A DNA stretch of 64,000 nucleotides from Villigracilis sp024434165 (GCA_030263665.1 SZPK01000009.1:62001-126000); one strand, 5' to 3'. Positions 31,641-40,386 are shown, numbered from the stretch's first letter. Numbers and translations: made by a program. Notes: generated by a model from the letters alone, not told the origin.

Positions 31641-32399
31641 CTACATCATTGCCATACCGCCGTCCACACCAATGACCTGACCAGTGATGTACGCGGCTCC
31701 ATCCGAGGCGAGGAACGCGGCTGTGAAGGCGACCTCTTCTGGTTTGCCCAGCCGTGCCAATGGGACCATCTTGAGCGCCGCTTCGAGCGTTTCGGCGTTC
31801 ATGGCTTTCAGGATGTCGGTATCCACAAATCCCGGCGCAATGGCATTGACGGTGATGTTGCGGGCGGCGACTTCGCGCGCCAGCGCCTTGGTGAAGGCGA
31901 TCTGTCCGCCCTTCGAGGCGGAGTAGTTCGTCTGCCCAGGGTTGCCCATCTGCCCGGCGACGGACGCCATATTGATGATGCGCCCCGTGCGCTTGCGCAT
32001 CATGTGCTTGACGGCGGCTTTCGAGCAATTGAAGGTGCTTTTAAGGTTGGCGTTGATGACCGCGTCCCAGTCCGATTCGGGCATCATCATGATCAACTGG
32101 TCGCGGGTGATGCCCGCGTTGTTGACGAGGATGCTCAAATCGCCGAACGTATCTATCGTAAATTTGACGAGCGCTTCCGCCTGTTTGAAATCGGAGACAT
32201 CCGCTTGAAAAGCGGCGGCTTTTCCGCCCGCCTCTTGAATCTTCTTCACGACTTCCTCGGCGGCTTCGGGCGATTTGTTGTAATTGACCGCCACCGCCGC
32301 GCCGCGTGAAGCGAATTCCAGCGCAATCGCGCGGCCTATTCCGCGCGAGCCGCCGGTGACGAGAGCGACCTTGTTTTCCAACGATAAATTGAACGCCAT
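31641..32399 (-). CDS. fabG: 3-oxoacyl-ACP reductase FabG
   Basis: This 252-residue short-chain dehydrogenase reduces 3-oxoacyl-ACP with NADPH in fatty acid synthesis. It has the nucleotide motif TGGSRGIGRA (about 14-23), NNAG, and the catalytic set with 'MASVAGQMGNPGQTNYSASKGG' (Ser, Tyr-x-x-x-Lys). 'GFVDTDI' and the C-terminal 'GAAYITGQVIGVDGGMAMM' are FabG-specific. The start at 32399 has AGGAGAAC upstream, and an upstream in-frame ATG lies outside the family's usual length. No other fab genes are nearby. Confidence 0.94.
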   Translation of the reverse strand: MAFNLSLENKVALVTGGSRGIGRAIALEFASRGAAVAVNYNKSPEAAEEVVKKIQEAGGKAAAFQADVSDFKQAEALVKFTIDTFGDLSILVNNAGITRDQLIMMMPESDWDAVINANLKSTFNCSKAAVKHMMRKRTGRIINMASVAGQMGNPGQTNYSASKGGQIAFTKALAREVAARNITVNAIAPGFVDTDILKAMNAETLEAALKMVPLARLGKPEEVAFTAAFLASDGAAYITGQVIGVDGGMAMM

Positions 32400-32450
32400 A
32401 TAGTTCTCCTGTAAGGGATTATACACCGCGTAGAACAAGTCTACAGTGTT

Positions 32451-33119
32451 CTACGCATATTTGCGCAAACCGAACGCCAGCCCCAAGCCGCCGCCCAGGG
32501 CGATGACCGCCGCCCAGAGGAAGGCGTCCTGCCAGAAGCGGATGGGGAACAGGCGGATAAGCGTATCGGAATAGCGGAAGAGCCACGAGTCGCCTTCAAA
32601 GAACAGGCTGTGGAACCCGGCGAAGAACGACCAGAAAATATCGGGGTTGAGCAGGATGCCCGCGCCCGCAATCAAGCCCAGCGCCGCCGCCAGACCCACC
32701 ATCCACCAGCCGCCGCGCCGCAGACCGTTGAGATAGTCCGGGATAAAGTTGAACTTCCAGGAGAGGATTGAGAGAATGAGGAGGATCGTGATGGACACAT
32801 ACCAGACCTTCAACGCGCCCTGCACAACGCTCTTCACGTCCTGCATGTGCTTGAGTTCGCGCTCGTTATACAGCGGGCTGCCATCCTCGAATTTCAAATC
32901 GCCGAGGTAGGAAATATCCGCGTTGTTGGTGAGGTAGGTCACAGCGTAGGGCGCCCATTTCAGACGGTCTTCTTTGGTGAAGCCGTATTCGTCCGCCGGG
33001 AAGTAAGGCATGTTGTACTCGACCGTATAGAACAGCGGTGTGAGCAGGATGCGCAGGGCGAGACCAATCAAGGCAAGCGGAGTGAGGAGGGAGGTTAAAA
33101 AGGTAAGGATGGTTTTCAT
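32451..33119 (-). CDS. TIGR01906/DUF1461 integral membrane protein
   Basis: This 222-residue membrane protein has an N-terminal helix (about 5-30), an external loop of 80 residues with 'FTKEDRLKWAPYAVTYLTNNADISYLGDL' and 'LYNERELKHMQDVKSVVQ', and three to four helices after it. That loop pattern (hERelxHMxDVK) is the hallmark of the TIGR01906/DUF1461 family. The function is unknown. It lies between fabG and a spermidine-synthase-like gene on the same strand. Confidence 0.85.
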   Translation of the reverse strand: MKTILTFLTSLLTPLALIGLALRILLTPLFYTVEYNMPYFPADEYGFTKEDRLKWAPYAVTYLTNNADISYLGDLKFEDGSPLYNERELKHMQDVKSVVQGALKVWYVSITILLILSILSWKFNFIPDYLNGLRRGGWWMVGLAAALGLIAGAGILLNPDIFWSFFAGFHSLFFEGDSWLFRYSDTLIRLFPIRFWQDAFLWAAVIALGGGLGLAFGLRKYA

Positions 33120-33165
33120 GCGAATCTCGTGCTACGGGAGCAAGCTCCCTGAGTCCATGCCGTAA

Positions 33166-34719
33166 TTACTCCAAAAACTCCAAACCGCCCTCGAGGACGA
33201 AACTGACTACCATGTCGTTGACAATCCACTCGATTGGAGCGAGGTCATCGGTGAAGACGGTGGTGGTCGTATAGCCAGGCTCGAGGTTGGCGTAGGTGGT
33301 TGCCATCGTGGTGACGAGCAGCGGGTCGAGAGCGGGGTCCTGTGCGAGGCGCACCAGGTTGGCAGAGAAATTCTCCGGCGTGGTCGGCTGTTTGGTGGCG
33401 AAGATCATCGTGTTGAGCGAGCCGGGAATATCCATGATGTGAACGGACGGGAAAAGCTGCGCCATGGTCGTGGCGAGTCCGTCAATCAGGCGGCGGTCGC
33501 CTGGGACGGAGCCGACGTTCAGGGTCAGCACGCCGCTGTCCGTCAGGTGCGAGGCGCAGATCTCGAAGAATTCGAGCGTGGTCATGTGCGGGGGGATGTA
33601 CGGCGGGCGGTAGGCGTCAATGGCGATGATGTCATAGCGTGCGGAACTGCGGTCGAGGTTGAGCCTGCCGTCGCCGATGATGACGTTCAGATTGGGTAAA
33701 TTCATGTCGAAATATTTGCGCCCCACCTCGACGATCCTGCCATCCAATTCGTAGCCGTCAATTTGCAAATCTTCGCCGTACACCGCCGTCGCCTGGCGCG
33801 CCGCCGTCCCTGCCGCAAGCCCGATGATCGCCATGCGTTGAATCGAATCGGGCGAACGGTTTGCATAAAAATACGGTCCCACCATGAACTGCTCCCACGG
33901 ACCGTTGTAATGCAGTGTATCGGGATGATAAATGGAGTGAACGCCCTGCCCGTCGTTCAGGCGCAGGAGCGTGTACCCGTTCAATTCCTGCACTTGAATG
34001 TAGTTGTATTCCGACTCGGTTTCGTACACCTGTCCGGTATTGCTCTTGAGCGCCGAACTCGAAGAAGCAGCGGCAATGGCTGCCAGCACAACCGGCATCC
34101 AGATCAGTTTGAACATCTCGCGGGTATTGGCGAAGCGTGCGAGTCCCGCCAGCGCAACGATCAGCAGAATCATCCCGAATAAAAAGAAGGTCAGGCGTGT
34201 GCCGATGGTGGGGATGAAGACCAGCGTGGGCAGGAACGTCCCGATGAACGAGCCCAGCGTGGATACGGCGTAAATCTGCCCGGAGATTTGTCCCGCTTTC
34301 GCCGCATCGTCCACCGAGAGGCGGATGGCGAAGGGCGAGATCGTGCCGAGCAGGGTGATGGGCACGATGAAGAGAATCAGCACGACGATGAACGAACCCG
34401 CCATGATGCCGACGCTCAGCGCTTCAAACGCTTCCGCCGCGGACCGGAGGACTGGTACCGCGACATAAGGCACCAGTCCCACTGTGAACGCCGCCCACGC
34501 AAGGATGCGGTACATGGCAAGCGGGGTCGGGTCTTTATCCGCCCATTTGCCGCCGAGGAAGTAGCCCAGCGTGAGATAGATGAGAATCAAGCCGATGATG
34601 CTCGCCCAAACCAGGTTGCTTGTGCCGAACACATTGCCGATCAAACGCCCGGCGGTCAGTTCCGCCGCGAGCGTGGTCATGCCGGAGATGAAGACCGTGA
34701 AGAGGAGGTAGCGTTTCAT
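33166..34719 (-). CDS. Membrane-fused spermidine synthase-like protein
   Basis: This 517-residue protein has seven or eight membrane helices in the first 220 residues ('ELTAGRLIGNVFGTSNLVWASIIGLILIYLTLGYFLGGKWAD'), followed by a soluble domain of the spermidine synthase/methyltransferase fold ('MAIIGLAAGTAARQATAVYG', 'IDGYELDGRIVEVGRKYFDM', 'IIGDGRLNLDRSSARYDIIAIDAY'). The fold binds S-adenosylmethionine or its decarboxylated form. Fused proteins of this type are common in Chloroflexota, and real polyamine synthesis by them is unproven. The potD-A-B-C genes 23 kb away are not linked by operon. Confidence 0.87.
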   Translation of the reverse strand: MKRYLLFTVFISGMTTLAAELTAGRLIGNVFGTSNLVWASIIGLILIYLTLGYFLGGKWADKDPTPLAMYRILAWAAFTVGLVPYVAVPVLRSAAEAFEALSVGIMAGSFIVVLILFIVPITLLGTISPFAIRLSVDDAAKAGQISGQIYAVSTLGSFIGTFLPTLVFIPTIGTRLTFFLFGMILLIVALAGLARFANTREMFKLIWMPVVLAAIAAASSSSALKSNTGQVYETESEYNYIQVQELNGYTLLRLNDGQGVHSIYHPDTLHYNGPWEQFMVGPYFYANRSPDSIQRMAIIGLAAGTAARQATAVYGEDLQIDGYELDGRIVEVGRKYFDMNLPNLNVIIGDGRLNLDRSSARYDIIAIDAYRPPYIPPHMTTLEFFEICASHLTDSGVLTLNVGSVPGDRRLIDGLATTMAQLFPSVHIMDIPGSLNTMIFATKQPTTPENFSANLVRLAQDPALDPLLVTTMATTYANLEPGYTTTTVFTDDLAPIEWIVNDMVVSFVLEGGLEFLE

Positions 34720-34742
34720 GAGCGGGAATTATACCCGCCGCG

Positions 34743-34883
34743 CTAAAACATCGCCGCCAGCTCATACAACGCATACAGCCCGCCGAGGATCGTTCCGATG
34801 ACCCCAATGACTTCCAGCCACTGGATGAGCGTATCCACCCAGCCCGGCGTGACCGGGCGGTCTTTTTTGCGTTTGGGAGGCAT
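34743..34883 (-). CDS. Small single-pass membrane protein, 46 aa
   Basis: This ORF codes for 46 residues: a basic, proline-containing start (MPPKRKKDRPVTPGW) and one membrane helix (IQWLEVIGVIGTILGGLYALYELAAMF). The frame is open further upstream, but that part overlaps the DUF4190-like gene and has no sensible composition. The ATG at 34883 is 8 bp after that gene's stop. It ends 23 bp before the spermidine-synthase-like gene. Family unknown; the positive N-terminus should stay inside. Confidence 0.55.
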   Translation of the reverse strand: MPPKRKKDRPVTPGWVDTLIQWLEVIGVIGTILGGLYALYELAAMF

Positions 34884-34891
34884 TTCCCGGG

Positions 34892-35206
34892 CTATTGATT
34901 CACGGTCGAGACGCCGATGGCGCCGATGACAAAGATGAAATACGCCGCCAGACAGCATAGACCGATCACCGTCATTGCGACCTGGATCCAGCCCATGACG
35001 ATGCCTGCCGTTGCCAGCCCGTCGCCGCTCGCGGTTGGCGGGATTGCGCGGGTTTCCTTGCGCGCCATGTAGCCGGTGATGAGCGCCACGATGGTCCCCA
35101 GGAGGGGCATGGCGGTGAAACCGAGGATGCCGCCGATCAGGCTGATGATGGCAAGTGTGCTGGTGGGCAGCATGTTCGGGTTGGCGTAGGGATTCTCTTG
35201 GTTCAT
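34892..35206 (-). CDS. DUF4190-type small membrane protein
   Basis: This 104-residue protein has a polar start rich in Asn and Pro (MNQENPYANPNMLPTS) and then two paired hydrophobic segments (about 18-46 and 65-97). It carries the characteristic 'STLAIISLIGGILGF', 'GTIVALITGYMARKETR' and 'GDGLATAGIVMGWIQV' of DUF4190 domain proteins. AAAGGAAA precedes the ATG. Function unknown; such proteins often accompany secretion or cell-envelope genes. Confidence 0.85.
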   Translation of the reverse strand: MNQENPYANPNMLPTSTLAIISLIGGILGFTAMPLLGTIVALITGYMARKETRAIPPTASGDGLATAGIVMGWIQVAMTVIGLCCLAAYFIFVIGAIGVSTVNQ

Positions 35207-35278
35207 TGGGTTTCCTTTCGTTGGGTGTTATGTTTCATGTACGGATTAAAGGGAGGGAAAGTTTCGGGTTGCATCCGG

Positions 35279-37093
35279 TCACGGCGATGAGGAAAGCGAA
35301 CGGATGTCGTAGCCGTACTTTTCAAGGTAAGCCAATATCTTTTGCCGGATCTGGTCTTCCGGCGGAAGGGATGCGCCCTCGCATTTGGCGGTATGCCCGC
35401 TGACGGTGCCGGTCTTCCATGTGTTTTCCTGTACGTTCAACACATACCACTTCTGGCAGACGATCACCTGCACGGATTTGATCTGATAGAAAGGCGGCTT
35501 GATCTTTTTGGGCGAACCGGCGGTGATGCTGACGATCTCCCGCGCGGCGGGCGGCTCGCCTTTCAACAGGGATGTGCCCGTCATCCATTCCGGCTGCGGT
35601 ACGCCGAGGTAGTCCAGCAGTGTGGGGGGGAGGTCTATGATCTGGACGTTGTTTTTCCGGCTTCCGGCGTGCTCGCCGTTTGGAAAACGGATGATGAGGG
35701 GGATGCGTTGATTGACCACATAGCGGTAGCCGTGGTCGGTGTAGATCACGAGGATGGTGTTCTCCAGTTCGCCCGATTCCGCCAGGTAGGTATAGACGTC
35801 CTTCACGTGCCGGTCGAAACTGCGAATCGCTTCCTTGTATTGTTCCGCGTCCCATTCCTCACCCTCGTTTGTGGATTCTTCGGGCGAGCCCCTGGTCTCG
35901 GACGAGAAATGCGGACCGTGGGTATTCATGAAATGGGAAAAGATAAAAATCGGGCGGTCGGAGTCTTCCAGCAGGCGGATGATTTCCTCCACGCGCTCGG
36001 AGTCGGTCATGCGCGCGTGCGGGTCGTTGACCTGCTCGAAGGGGTTTTCCATTTCTTCGACGAAAAAGATGTGCAGGAGCCGCGCGCCTGCCCGCTCGGC
36101 AACCAGTTCGATGAAGTAGGCGGAGGGGGAATTGCCCAGCAGCGGACGAAGGACCTCCAGCCAGGGGCTTGCAAAAGAGGCGTTGTTGACAATGTCGAAC
36201 CCGTTGAGCAGGTTTAGTTTGCGGGCGTCCACATAGTAGGCGGCGCCTATTTCGACGGTTTTGTAACCCATCTCTTTGAGGATGCCGGGCAGGTGCTCAA
36301 AAGAGTCCTCTTTGCTGAGGATATCCGGGTAGCGATACACGCCGACTTCGGCAGGCTCCTTCCCGGTCAATGCCGAGGCGGTGGAAGCGGTGGTGCTGGA
36401 GGCGTTGGGAAAAGCGTTTTCCGCGACGAGCGAGGACCACACCAGTTCGGCAAGGAAGGGCGTGGTGTCCTCTGAAAAGCCATAGGCGGAGAGATAACTT
36501 GCGCTCAAGCCGTCGCCGCCCAGCACGATGATGTTGGGTCGTTTGGCGGCGAGGTTGGGCGATTGTGGATCGAAGCCCGTCCGGTAGGGCTGGCGGGAAA
36601 CGGCAGCAGTGACGATTCCGACCGTCGAAACGGCAAGCAGGCTCAGGGTCAGGAACGAGGCGCGCTTCCAGAGTTTTTGCCGCTGTACGCGGCGGAATAT
36701 CCAAACGAAGAGGAATATGAATACGGCAGTGTAGACGATCCGCCATGCGCCGCTGGCGGTGACGATTCCCAGTTTGAACAGGGTGTAGGTGAAGTTGTCG
36801 AGCATCACCAGCGCGGTGACAGCGAGCATTAACGCGGAAGGAAGGCAGGCGAGGGCTTTCCACTTTCGGGCGGGCAGGGCAAGCAAAAGCAGGAGGACCG
36901 TCAGCGCAGCCGCGAGGATGCCGCCGGTGATGAACAGCACCCTGCCCTTCTCCAATGGCGGGAGCAGGGAGAGGGAGGAGGATTGCGTGACGAAGAACAG
37001 CCATTCCATGAAGGCGTGGAAGTAGGCGGCGAGAACGGCGAGATTGAAGGGGGTCGCAAGGACGTTGGGTTGTTTTGGGGCGCGCATATTCAT
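35279..37093 (-). CDS. Membrane-anchored sulfatase/phosphoethanolamine-transferase-like protein
   Basis: This 604-residue protein has five membrane helices in the first 170 residues and a large extracytoplasmic alkaline-phosphatase-fold domain. Metal and nucleophile sites can be seen: 'PNIIVLGGDGLSASYLSAYGF' (first Asp), 'FPNASSTTASTASALTG' (Thr nucleophile region), 'PIFIFSHFMNTHGPH' and 'LVIYTDHGYR'. The layout is that of LtaS/EptA-like enzymes and membrane sulfatases, which move or remove phosphoglycerol, phosphoethanolamine or sulfate groups on envelope glycans and lipids. Exact substrate is not known. It stands alone, after a repeat-filled spacer. Confidence 0.85.
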   Translation of the reverse strand: MNMRAPKQPNVLATPFNLAVLAAYFHAFMEWLFFVTQSSSLSLLPPLEKGRVLFITGGILAAALTVLLLLLALPARKWKALACLPSALMLAVTALVMLDNFTYTLFKLGIVTASGAWRIVYTAVFIFLFVWIFRRVQRQKLWKRASFLTLSLLAVSTVGIVTAAVSRQPYRTGFDPQSPNLAAKRPNIIVLGGDGLSASYLSAYGFSEDTTPFLAELVWSSLVAENAFPNASSTTASTASALTGKEPAEVGVYRYPDILSKEDSFEHLPGILKEMGYKTVEIGAAYYVDARKLNLLNGFDIVNNASFASPWLEVLRPLLGNSPSAYFIELVAERAGARLLHIFFVEEMENPFEQVNDPHARMTDSERVEEIIRLLEDSDRPIFIFSHFMNTHGPHFSSETRGSPEESTNEGEEWDAEQYKEAIRSFDRHVKDVYTYLAESGELENTILVIYTDHGYRYVVNQRIPLIIRFPNGEHAGSRKNNVQIIDLPPTLLDYLGVPQPEWMTGTSLLKGEPPAAREIVSITAGSPKKIKPPFYQIKSVQVIVCQKWYVLNVQENTWKTGTVSGHTAKCEGASLPPEDQIRQKILAYLEKYGYDIRSLSSSP

Positions 37094-37132
37094 AAAGTCG
37101 GCATATTTTACACCTTGCAGTACAATTGGCGA

Positions 37133-37283
37133 AAACCGGGTCTTCCGTAATTAATGGGAAAGAGCCTAAACACGAAGGACACCAGGTACACAAAGGACGA
37201 AGGGCGGCTATTTTTACGGGCGTTTTTCCTTCGTGTACTTTGTGTTTGAAAAAGGTTTTCTCGTTAAAAACGGTAGAGCCCGA
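37133..37283 (+). repeat. 150-bp intergenic repeat, copy 1
   Basis: It shares long words (GGGAAAGAGCCTAA, AAGGACACCAGGTACACAAA, CCTTCGTGTACTTTGTGTTT, GAAAAAGG) with the reverse complement of 39440-39596. The ends (CCGTAATTAATGGGAAAG and CTCGTTAAAAACGG) are partly complementary. There is no ORF and no transposase, so it may be a MITE-like or structural RNA-type repeat. Confidence 0.7.
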
Positions 37284-37301
37284 AAACTTTAGGAGTTGTC
37301 C

Positions 37302-37907
37302 ATGTATCTGCCCAAACGATATCGTGAAGAAGACCATGCCAGGATCGTCGCCTTTCTCAAAGCGAACAGTTTTCCCGCGCTTGTTTCCCATGACGGGGAA
37401 AAACTGGTCGCCACGCATTTGCCGGTGGAGGTCGTCGAAAACGCGGACGGTTCGCTGACGATTTTGGGACACATGTCCCGCGCCAACCCGCAGTGGAAGA
37501 CGTTTGGGGAACAGGAAGTTCTGCTCATCTTTCAGGGCGCGCACACCTACATCTCGCCGCGCTGGTACAACCACGTCAACGTGCCGACCTGGAATTACAT
37601 GAATGTGCATGTCTATGGCGTGCCGCGCATGGTGGAAGGGGAGGAATTGTATGACCTGCTCAGCCGGCTGGTGAAGAAACACGAGGTGAATACCGGTTAC
37701 AGCATGGAGGGTTTGCCCGCCGATTTTGTGGAGAAGGAAATCAAAGGTGTGGCGGGTTTCGTGCTTGATGTGACGCGCCTCGACGCCGGATATAAACTCA
37801 GCCAGAACCGCGACGACGAATCGTACGCGAACATCATCCGCGAGTTGGAAAAACGCGGCGGCGACGCTTCGCTCGAAATCGCGAAAGAGATGAGGGGTAG
37901 ACGATAG
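37302..37907 (+). CDS. FMN-binding negative transcriptional regulator, PaiB family
   Basis: This 201-residue PaiB-like protein starts at ATG 37302, 6 bp after AGGAG. The family pattern is plain: 'MYLPKRYREEDHARIVAFLKANSFPALVSHDGEKLVATHLPVEV', 'LGHMSRANPQWKTF', 'VLLIFQGAHTYISPRWY' and 'KGVAGFVLDVTRLDAGYKLSQNR'. It has a flavin-reductase-type split barrel that probably binds FMN or heme. PaiB in Bacillus lowers the expression of sporulation and protease genes. A regulatory role here is by family name only. Confidence 0.93.
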   Translation: MYLPKRYREEDHARIVAFLKANSFPALVSHDGEKLVATHLPVEVVENADGSLTILGHMSRANPQWKTFGEQEVLLIFQGAHTYISPRWYNHVNVPTWNYMNVHVYGVPRMVEGEELYDLLSRLVKKHEVNTGYSMEGLPADFVEKEIKGVAGFVLDVTRLDAGYKLSQNRDDESYANIIRELEKRGGDASLEIAKEMRGRR

Positions 37908-37930
37908 GCGGTGATGGGTGTGGAGCAAAC

Positions 37931-37956
37931 GGTCTATGGTCTACGGTCTATCGTCC
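37931..37956 (+). repeat. Degenerate tandem word repeat (GGTCTATGG-like)
   Basis: It consists of three units: GGTCTATGG, TCTACGG and TCTATCGTCC. It is one of four word-like arrays in spacers of the GC-rich part (others at 15570, 44613 and 46150). Confidence 0.5.
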
Positions 37957-38011
37957 ATTTTCCTTGACGAAACCCCTGTGAGCGAATAAAATCCAAGCCG
38001 TTGTCAACTTT

Positions 38012-38036
38012 GCGCCTCCGTGTGGAGGCGCGTTTT
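38012..38036 (+). terminator. Intrinsic terminator after the PaiB-like gene
   Basis: Stem GCGCCTCC / GGAGGCGC (38012-38019, 38024-38031), loop GTGT, then GTTTT. It ends 11 bp before the next ATG, so the next gene must have its own start or depend on readthrough. Confidence 0.75.
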
Positions 38037-38047
38037 CTGCCGAAATC

Positions 38048-38569
38048 ATGACCGACGAACATCAGCCCGCCGACCCCGAAAGCCCGCAAGTGACCAACCT
38101 CGCCCAGGTGGACGTGGAAACGGTCCACGCCGAATTGGTGCGCATGCACCAAAGTTCGGCAGGGGCGGTTCACTCGGAAGATGTGGAGTTGAACCTGAGC
38201 GCAGCGGGAAGCGTCAGCGCAAAGAACGTCAGCGCGCGCGAGTCGCTGGTGGGGGCGGCTCAGGCGGAGGCGATGACCATCCAGCAGGGATTGGTGGGAG
38301 CGGCTCAGGCGGAGACTCTCTCGCTCAACGGCGCGGCAGGTGCGGTCGCGGCGGGAAGCGTCGAGTTCGGCAAAGCCTATGCTGGGCTGGTGGCGGCGCG
38401 TGAAGTCCGCGGGGAGCGCATCGAGTCGCTCATTCTGCTTTCCCCGAAAGTGGAAGGGAACGTCAGTACCGTGATGGACACCCGTTCGGCGTTGATCGCC
38501 GGATTGGTGGGCGGCTTGTTCACAGGCATCATGCTTCTGCTTGGGCGCATGTTGTTCGGCAGAAAGTGA
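38048..38569 (+). CDS. Repeat-rich protein with C-terminal membrane helix
   Basis: This 173-residue protein has a long region (about 15-140) of Ala/Val/Ser/Glu-rich short repeats such as SLVGAAQAEA and GLVGAAQAET, with a period of about 16-17 residues and beta-solenoid character. A membrane helix (about 147-168, ALIAGLVGGLFTGIMLLLG) and a basic end RMLFGRK follow. There is no signal peptide, so the repeat part probably stays in the cytoplasm, tail-anchored. It may be a bactofilin-like or polymer-forming scaffold, but it is not a clear member of any family. Start ATG 38048 lies close after a terminator and has no strong ribosome site. Confidence 0.65.
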   Translation: MTDEHQPADPESPQVTNLAQVDVETVHAELVRMHQSSAGAVHSEDVELNLSAAGSVSAKNVSARESLVGAAQAEAMTIQQGLVGAAQAETLSLNGAAGAVAAGSVEFGKAYAGLVAAREVRGERIESLILLSPKVEGNVSTVMDTRSALIAGLVGGLFTGIMLLLGRMLFGRK

Positions 38570-38725
38570 ATGTTGGATGCGCCCGCCCGGCTTCGCGCAG
38601 ACCGGCGAAAGTTGGCGGACGAAACAGAATGTTCAGCGGAACACTTCCGCTTTACAGAAATTCATTTTTCGGGCGAAGGTAACTCCGCAGAGGCGGGGTG
38701 AGAGGCGCCCAAGGAGTTGAGTACG

Positions 38726-39382
38726 ATGGATAAAGTAGTTTTGAAAGCGACCAGACGCAGCGTCACCGGCAAGCAGGTGAAAGCCATGCGCCGCGAAGGT
38801 AAACTTCCGGCGGTGATCTATGGACGCCACGTTGAGCCGATTGCGATTGCGCTCGAAGCGCACAACGCGGGCTTGATGTTGAGCAAGTTGACCTCCTCCA
38901 GCCTGGTCACGATCGAAGTGGACGGCACAGAGTATCCCGCTCTCGTGCGCGAACGCCAGCGCGATTTCATCAAGGGCGACCTGACCCATGTGGATTTCCT
39001 GGCGGTGGACCTGAACGAGAAGATTCGCACCAACGTGCGCCTTGACTTCGTCGGCGTTTCGCCTGCGGTCAAGGATTACAACGGCGTGCTCGTCCAGAAC
39101 CTGGAACGGCTGGAAGTGGAATGTCTGCCCACCGACCTGCCCGAGCGCATCGCCGTGGATATTTCGATTTTGAAGCAGATCGGCGATTCGATCCGCGTGC
39201 GCGATATTGTCGTCTCCGACAAGGTGCGTATCTTGCAGGATGAAGATGAAACGGTTGCCGTTGTGACCCTCACCAAGGAAGAGACGGTGGCGCCGGCGGC
39301 GGAAGTTCCGGGCGAGGAAGCGGCTGCCCCCGAACTCAGCGTGGAACGCGGCAAGAAGGAAGAGGAAGGCGAAGAGAAGTAA
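38726..39382 (+). CDS. rplY: 50S ribosomal protein bL25 (Ctc/TL5 form)
   Basis: This 218-residue long form of bL25 binds 5S rRNA. The N-terminal L25 domain (1-92, 'VVLKATRRSVTGKQVKAMRREGKLPAVIYGRH') is followed by the beta-rich C-terminal TL5 domain ('IRTNVRLDFVGVSPAVKDYNGVLVQNLERLEVECLPTDLPERIAVDIS') and an acidic Glu-rich tail typical of this form. AAGGAG lies 9 bp before ATG 38726. It has a good terminator behind it and so is probably a single-gene unit. Confidence 0.95.
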   Translation: MDKVVLKATRRSVTGKQVKAMRREGKLPAVIYGRHVEPIAIALEAHNAGLMLSKLTSSSLVTIEVDGTEYPALVRERQRDFIKGDLTHVDFLAVDLNEKIRTNVRLDFVGVSPAVKDYNGVLVQNLERLEVECLPTDLPERIAVDISILKQIGDSIRVRDIVVSDKVRILQDEDETVAVVTLTKEETVAPAAEVPGEEAAAPELSVERGKKEEEGEEK

Positions 39383-39402
39383 GCCTTTCCTGGAAGTACA
39401 AG

Positions 39403-39435
39403 AAATCCGTCATCGGCTGGATGACGGATTTTTGT
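39403..39435 (+). terminator. Intrinsic terminator of rplY
   Basis: AAATCCGTCATC (39403-39414), loop GGCTG, GATGACGGATTT (39420-39431) and then TTTG. Confidence 0.85.
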
Positions 39436-39439
39436 TTCT

Positions 39440-39596
39440 ATCGTTTTTAACGGGAAAAACCTTTTTCAAACACAAAGTACACGAAGGTCACGAAGGAAAA
39501 ACGCCTATCAAGTTGACGCCTTTTCCCTTTTGTGTACCTGGTGTCCTTTGTGGTTAGGCTCTTTCCCGTTAATTACGGGAGAGCCGGGTTTTTTTA
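39440..39596 (-). repeat. 150-bp intergenic repeat, copy 2 (inverted)
   Basis: This is the inverted mate of the element at 37133-37283. Shared words on the opposite strand include GGGAAAGAGCCTAA, GGACACCAGGTACACAAA and TTCGTGTACTTTGTGTTTG. Together the two copies bracket the PaiB-like, repeat-protein and rplY genes. Confidence 0.7.
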
Positions 39597-39675
39597 CTAA
39601 AGGGCGTTCTTGCCCGGGTCCGGCTGTGGTATGCTTGGAACTCGAAATTAAACCAGTATCCTTTCGGAGGATGGT

Positions 39676-40386
39676 GTGACCAAGCCATTGATCGGCATTA
39701 CGACCTTTAACGGCAGGAACGATTACGGCAGGCCGGTTTCCGCCGTGCAGCATTCCTACATTCGGGCGGTGAGTTTGGGCGGCGGCATCCCGGTTTTGAT
39801 TCCCGCCATATTGCCGCAGGAGGATTTGAACGAGTTGTACTCGCGCCTGCAGGGGATTTTGTTTTCCGGCGGCGGGGATATTTCGTTGAAGTATTTCGAC
39901 GGAGAGGCGCATCCTCAAATCCACGATGTGGACGAAAACCGCGACGTGACGGAAATCTCCCTGCTCAGGCAGTCGGTGAACGACGGCAAGCCCTTCCTTG
40001 CGATTTGCCGCGGCGCGCAGGTGATGAACGTGGCATTGGGCGGCACGCTTTACACACACCTTGCCGACCAGGTTCGAAACGCCTTGAATCACGATAACGA
40101 GGAATATACCGACATCATCCATCCGGTCAATGTGGATGAGACCTCGCGCGCGGCGGAGATTTTCGGGGAGACTCTGCTCCACGTGAACAGCCTGCACCAT
40201 CAAGGATTGAAGGACATCGCCTCCGGCTTGCGGGTAGTTGGTCATGCTCCAGACGGCGTGATCGAAGCCGTTGAGCTGCCCGGCCATCCTTACGCGGTGG
40301 GCGTTCAATGGCACCCCGAATGGCTGACCGACCAGCCGGTGATGCAGAGGTTGTTCAAATCCTTTGTGGACGCTTCGAGAAAATAA
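39676..40386 (+). CDS. Gamma-glutamyl-gamma-aminobutyrate hydrolase family protein
   Basis: This 236-residue class I glutamine-amidotransferase-like hydrolase (PuuD/YvdE family) has the nucleophile elbow 'FLAICRGAQVMNVALGGTLY' (Cys about 116), then 'VNSLHHQ' and the catalytic 'AVGVQWHPEWLTD' (His-Pro-Glu). The family cuts gamma-glutamyl bonds in polyamine or similar breakdown. It starts with GTG at 39676 after GGAGGATG. No puu genes are near, so the substrate is open. It is cytoplasmic and of standard length. Confidence 0.92.
   Translation: MTKPLIGITTFNGRNDYGRPVSAVQHSYIRAVSLGGGIPVLIPAILPQEDLNELYSRLQGILFSGGGDISLKYFDGEAHPQIHDVDENRDVTEISLLRQSVNDGKPFLAICRGAQVMNVALGGTLYTHLADQVRNALNHDNEEYTDIIHPVNVDETSRAAEIFGETLLHVNSLHHQGLKDIASGLRVVGHAPDGVIEAVELPGHPYAVGVQWHPEWLTDQPVMQRLFKSFVDASRK

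Noticed and set aside
37133..37283. Insertion sequence
   Set aside because: The element is too short and has no ORF. It is kept as a repeat only.
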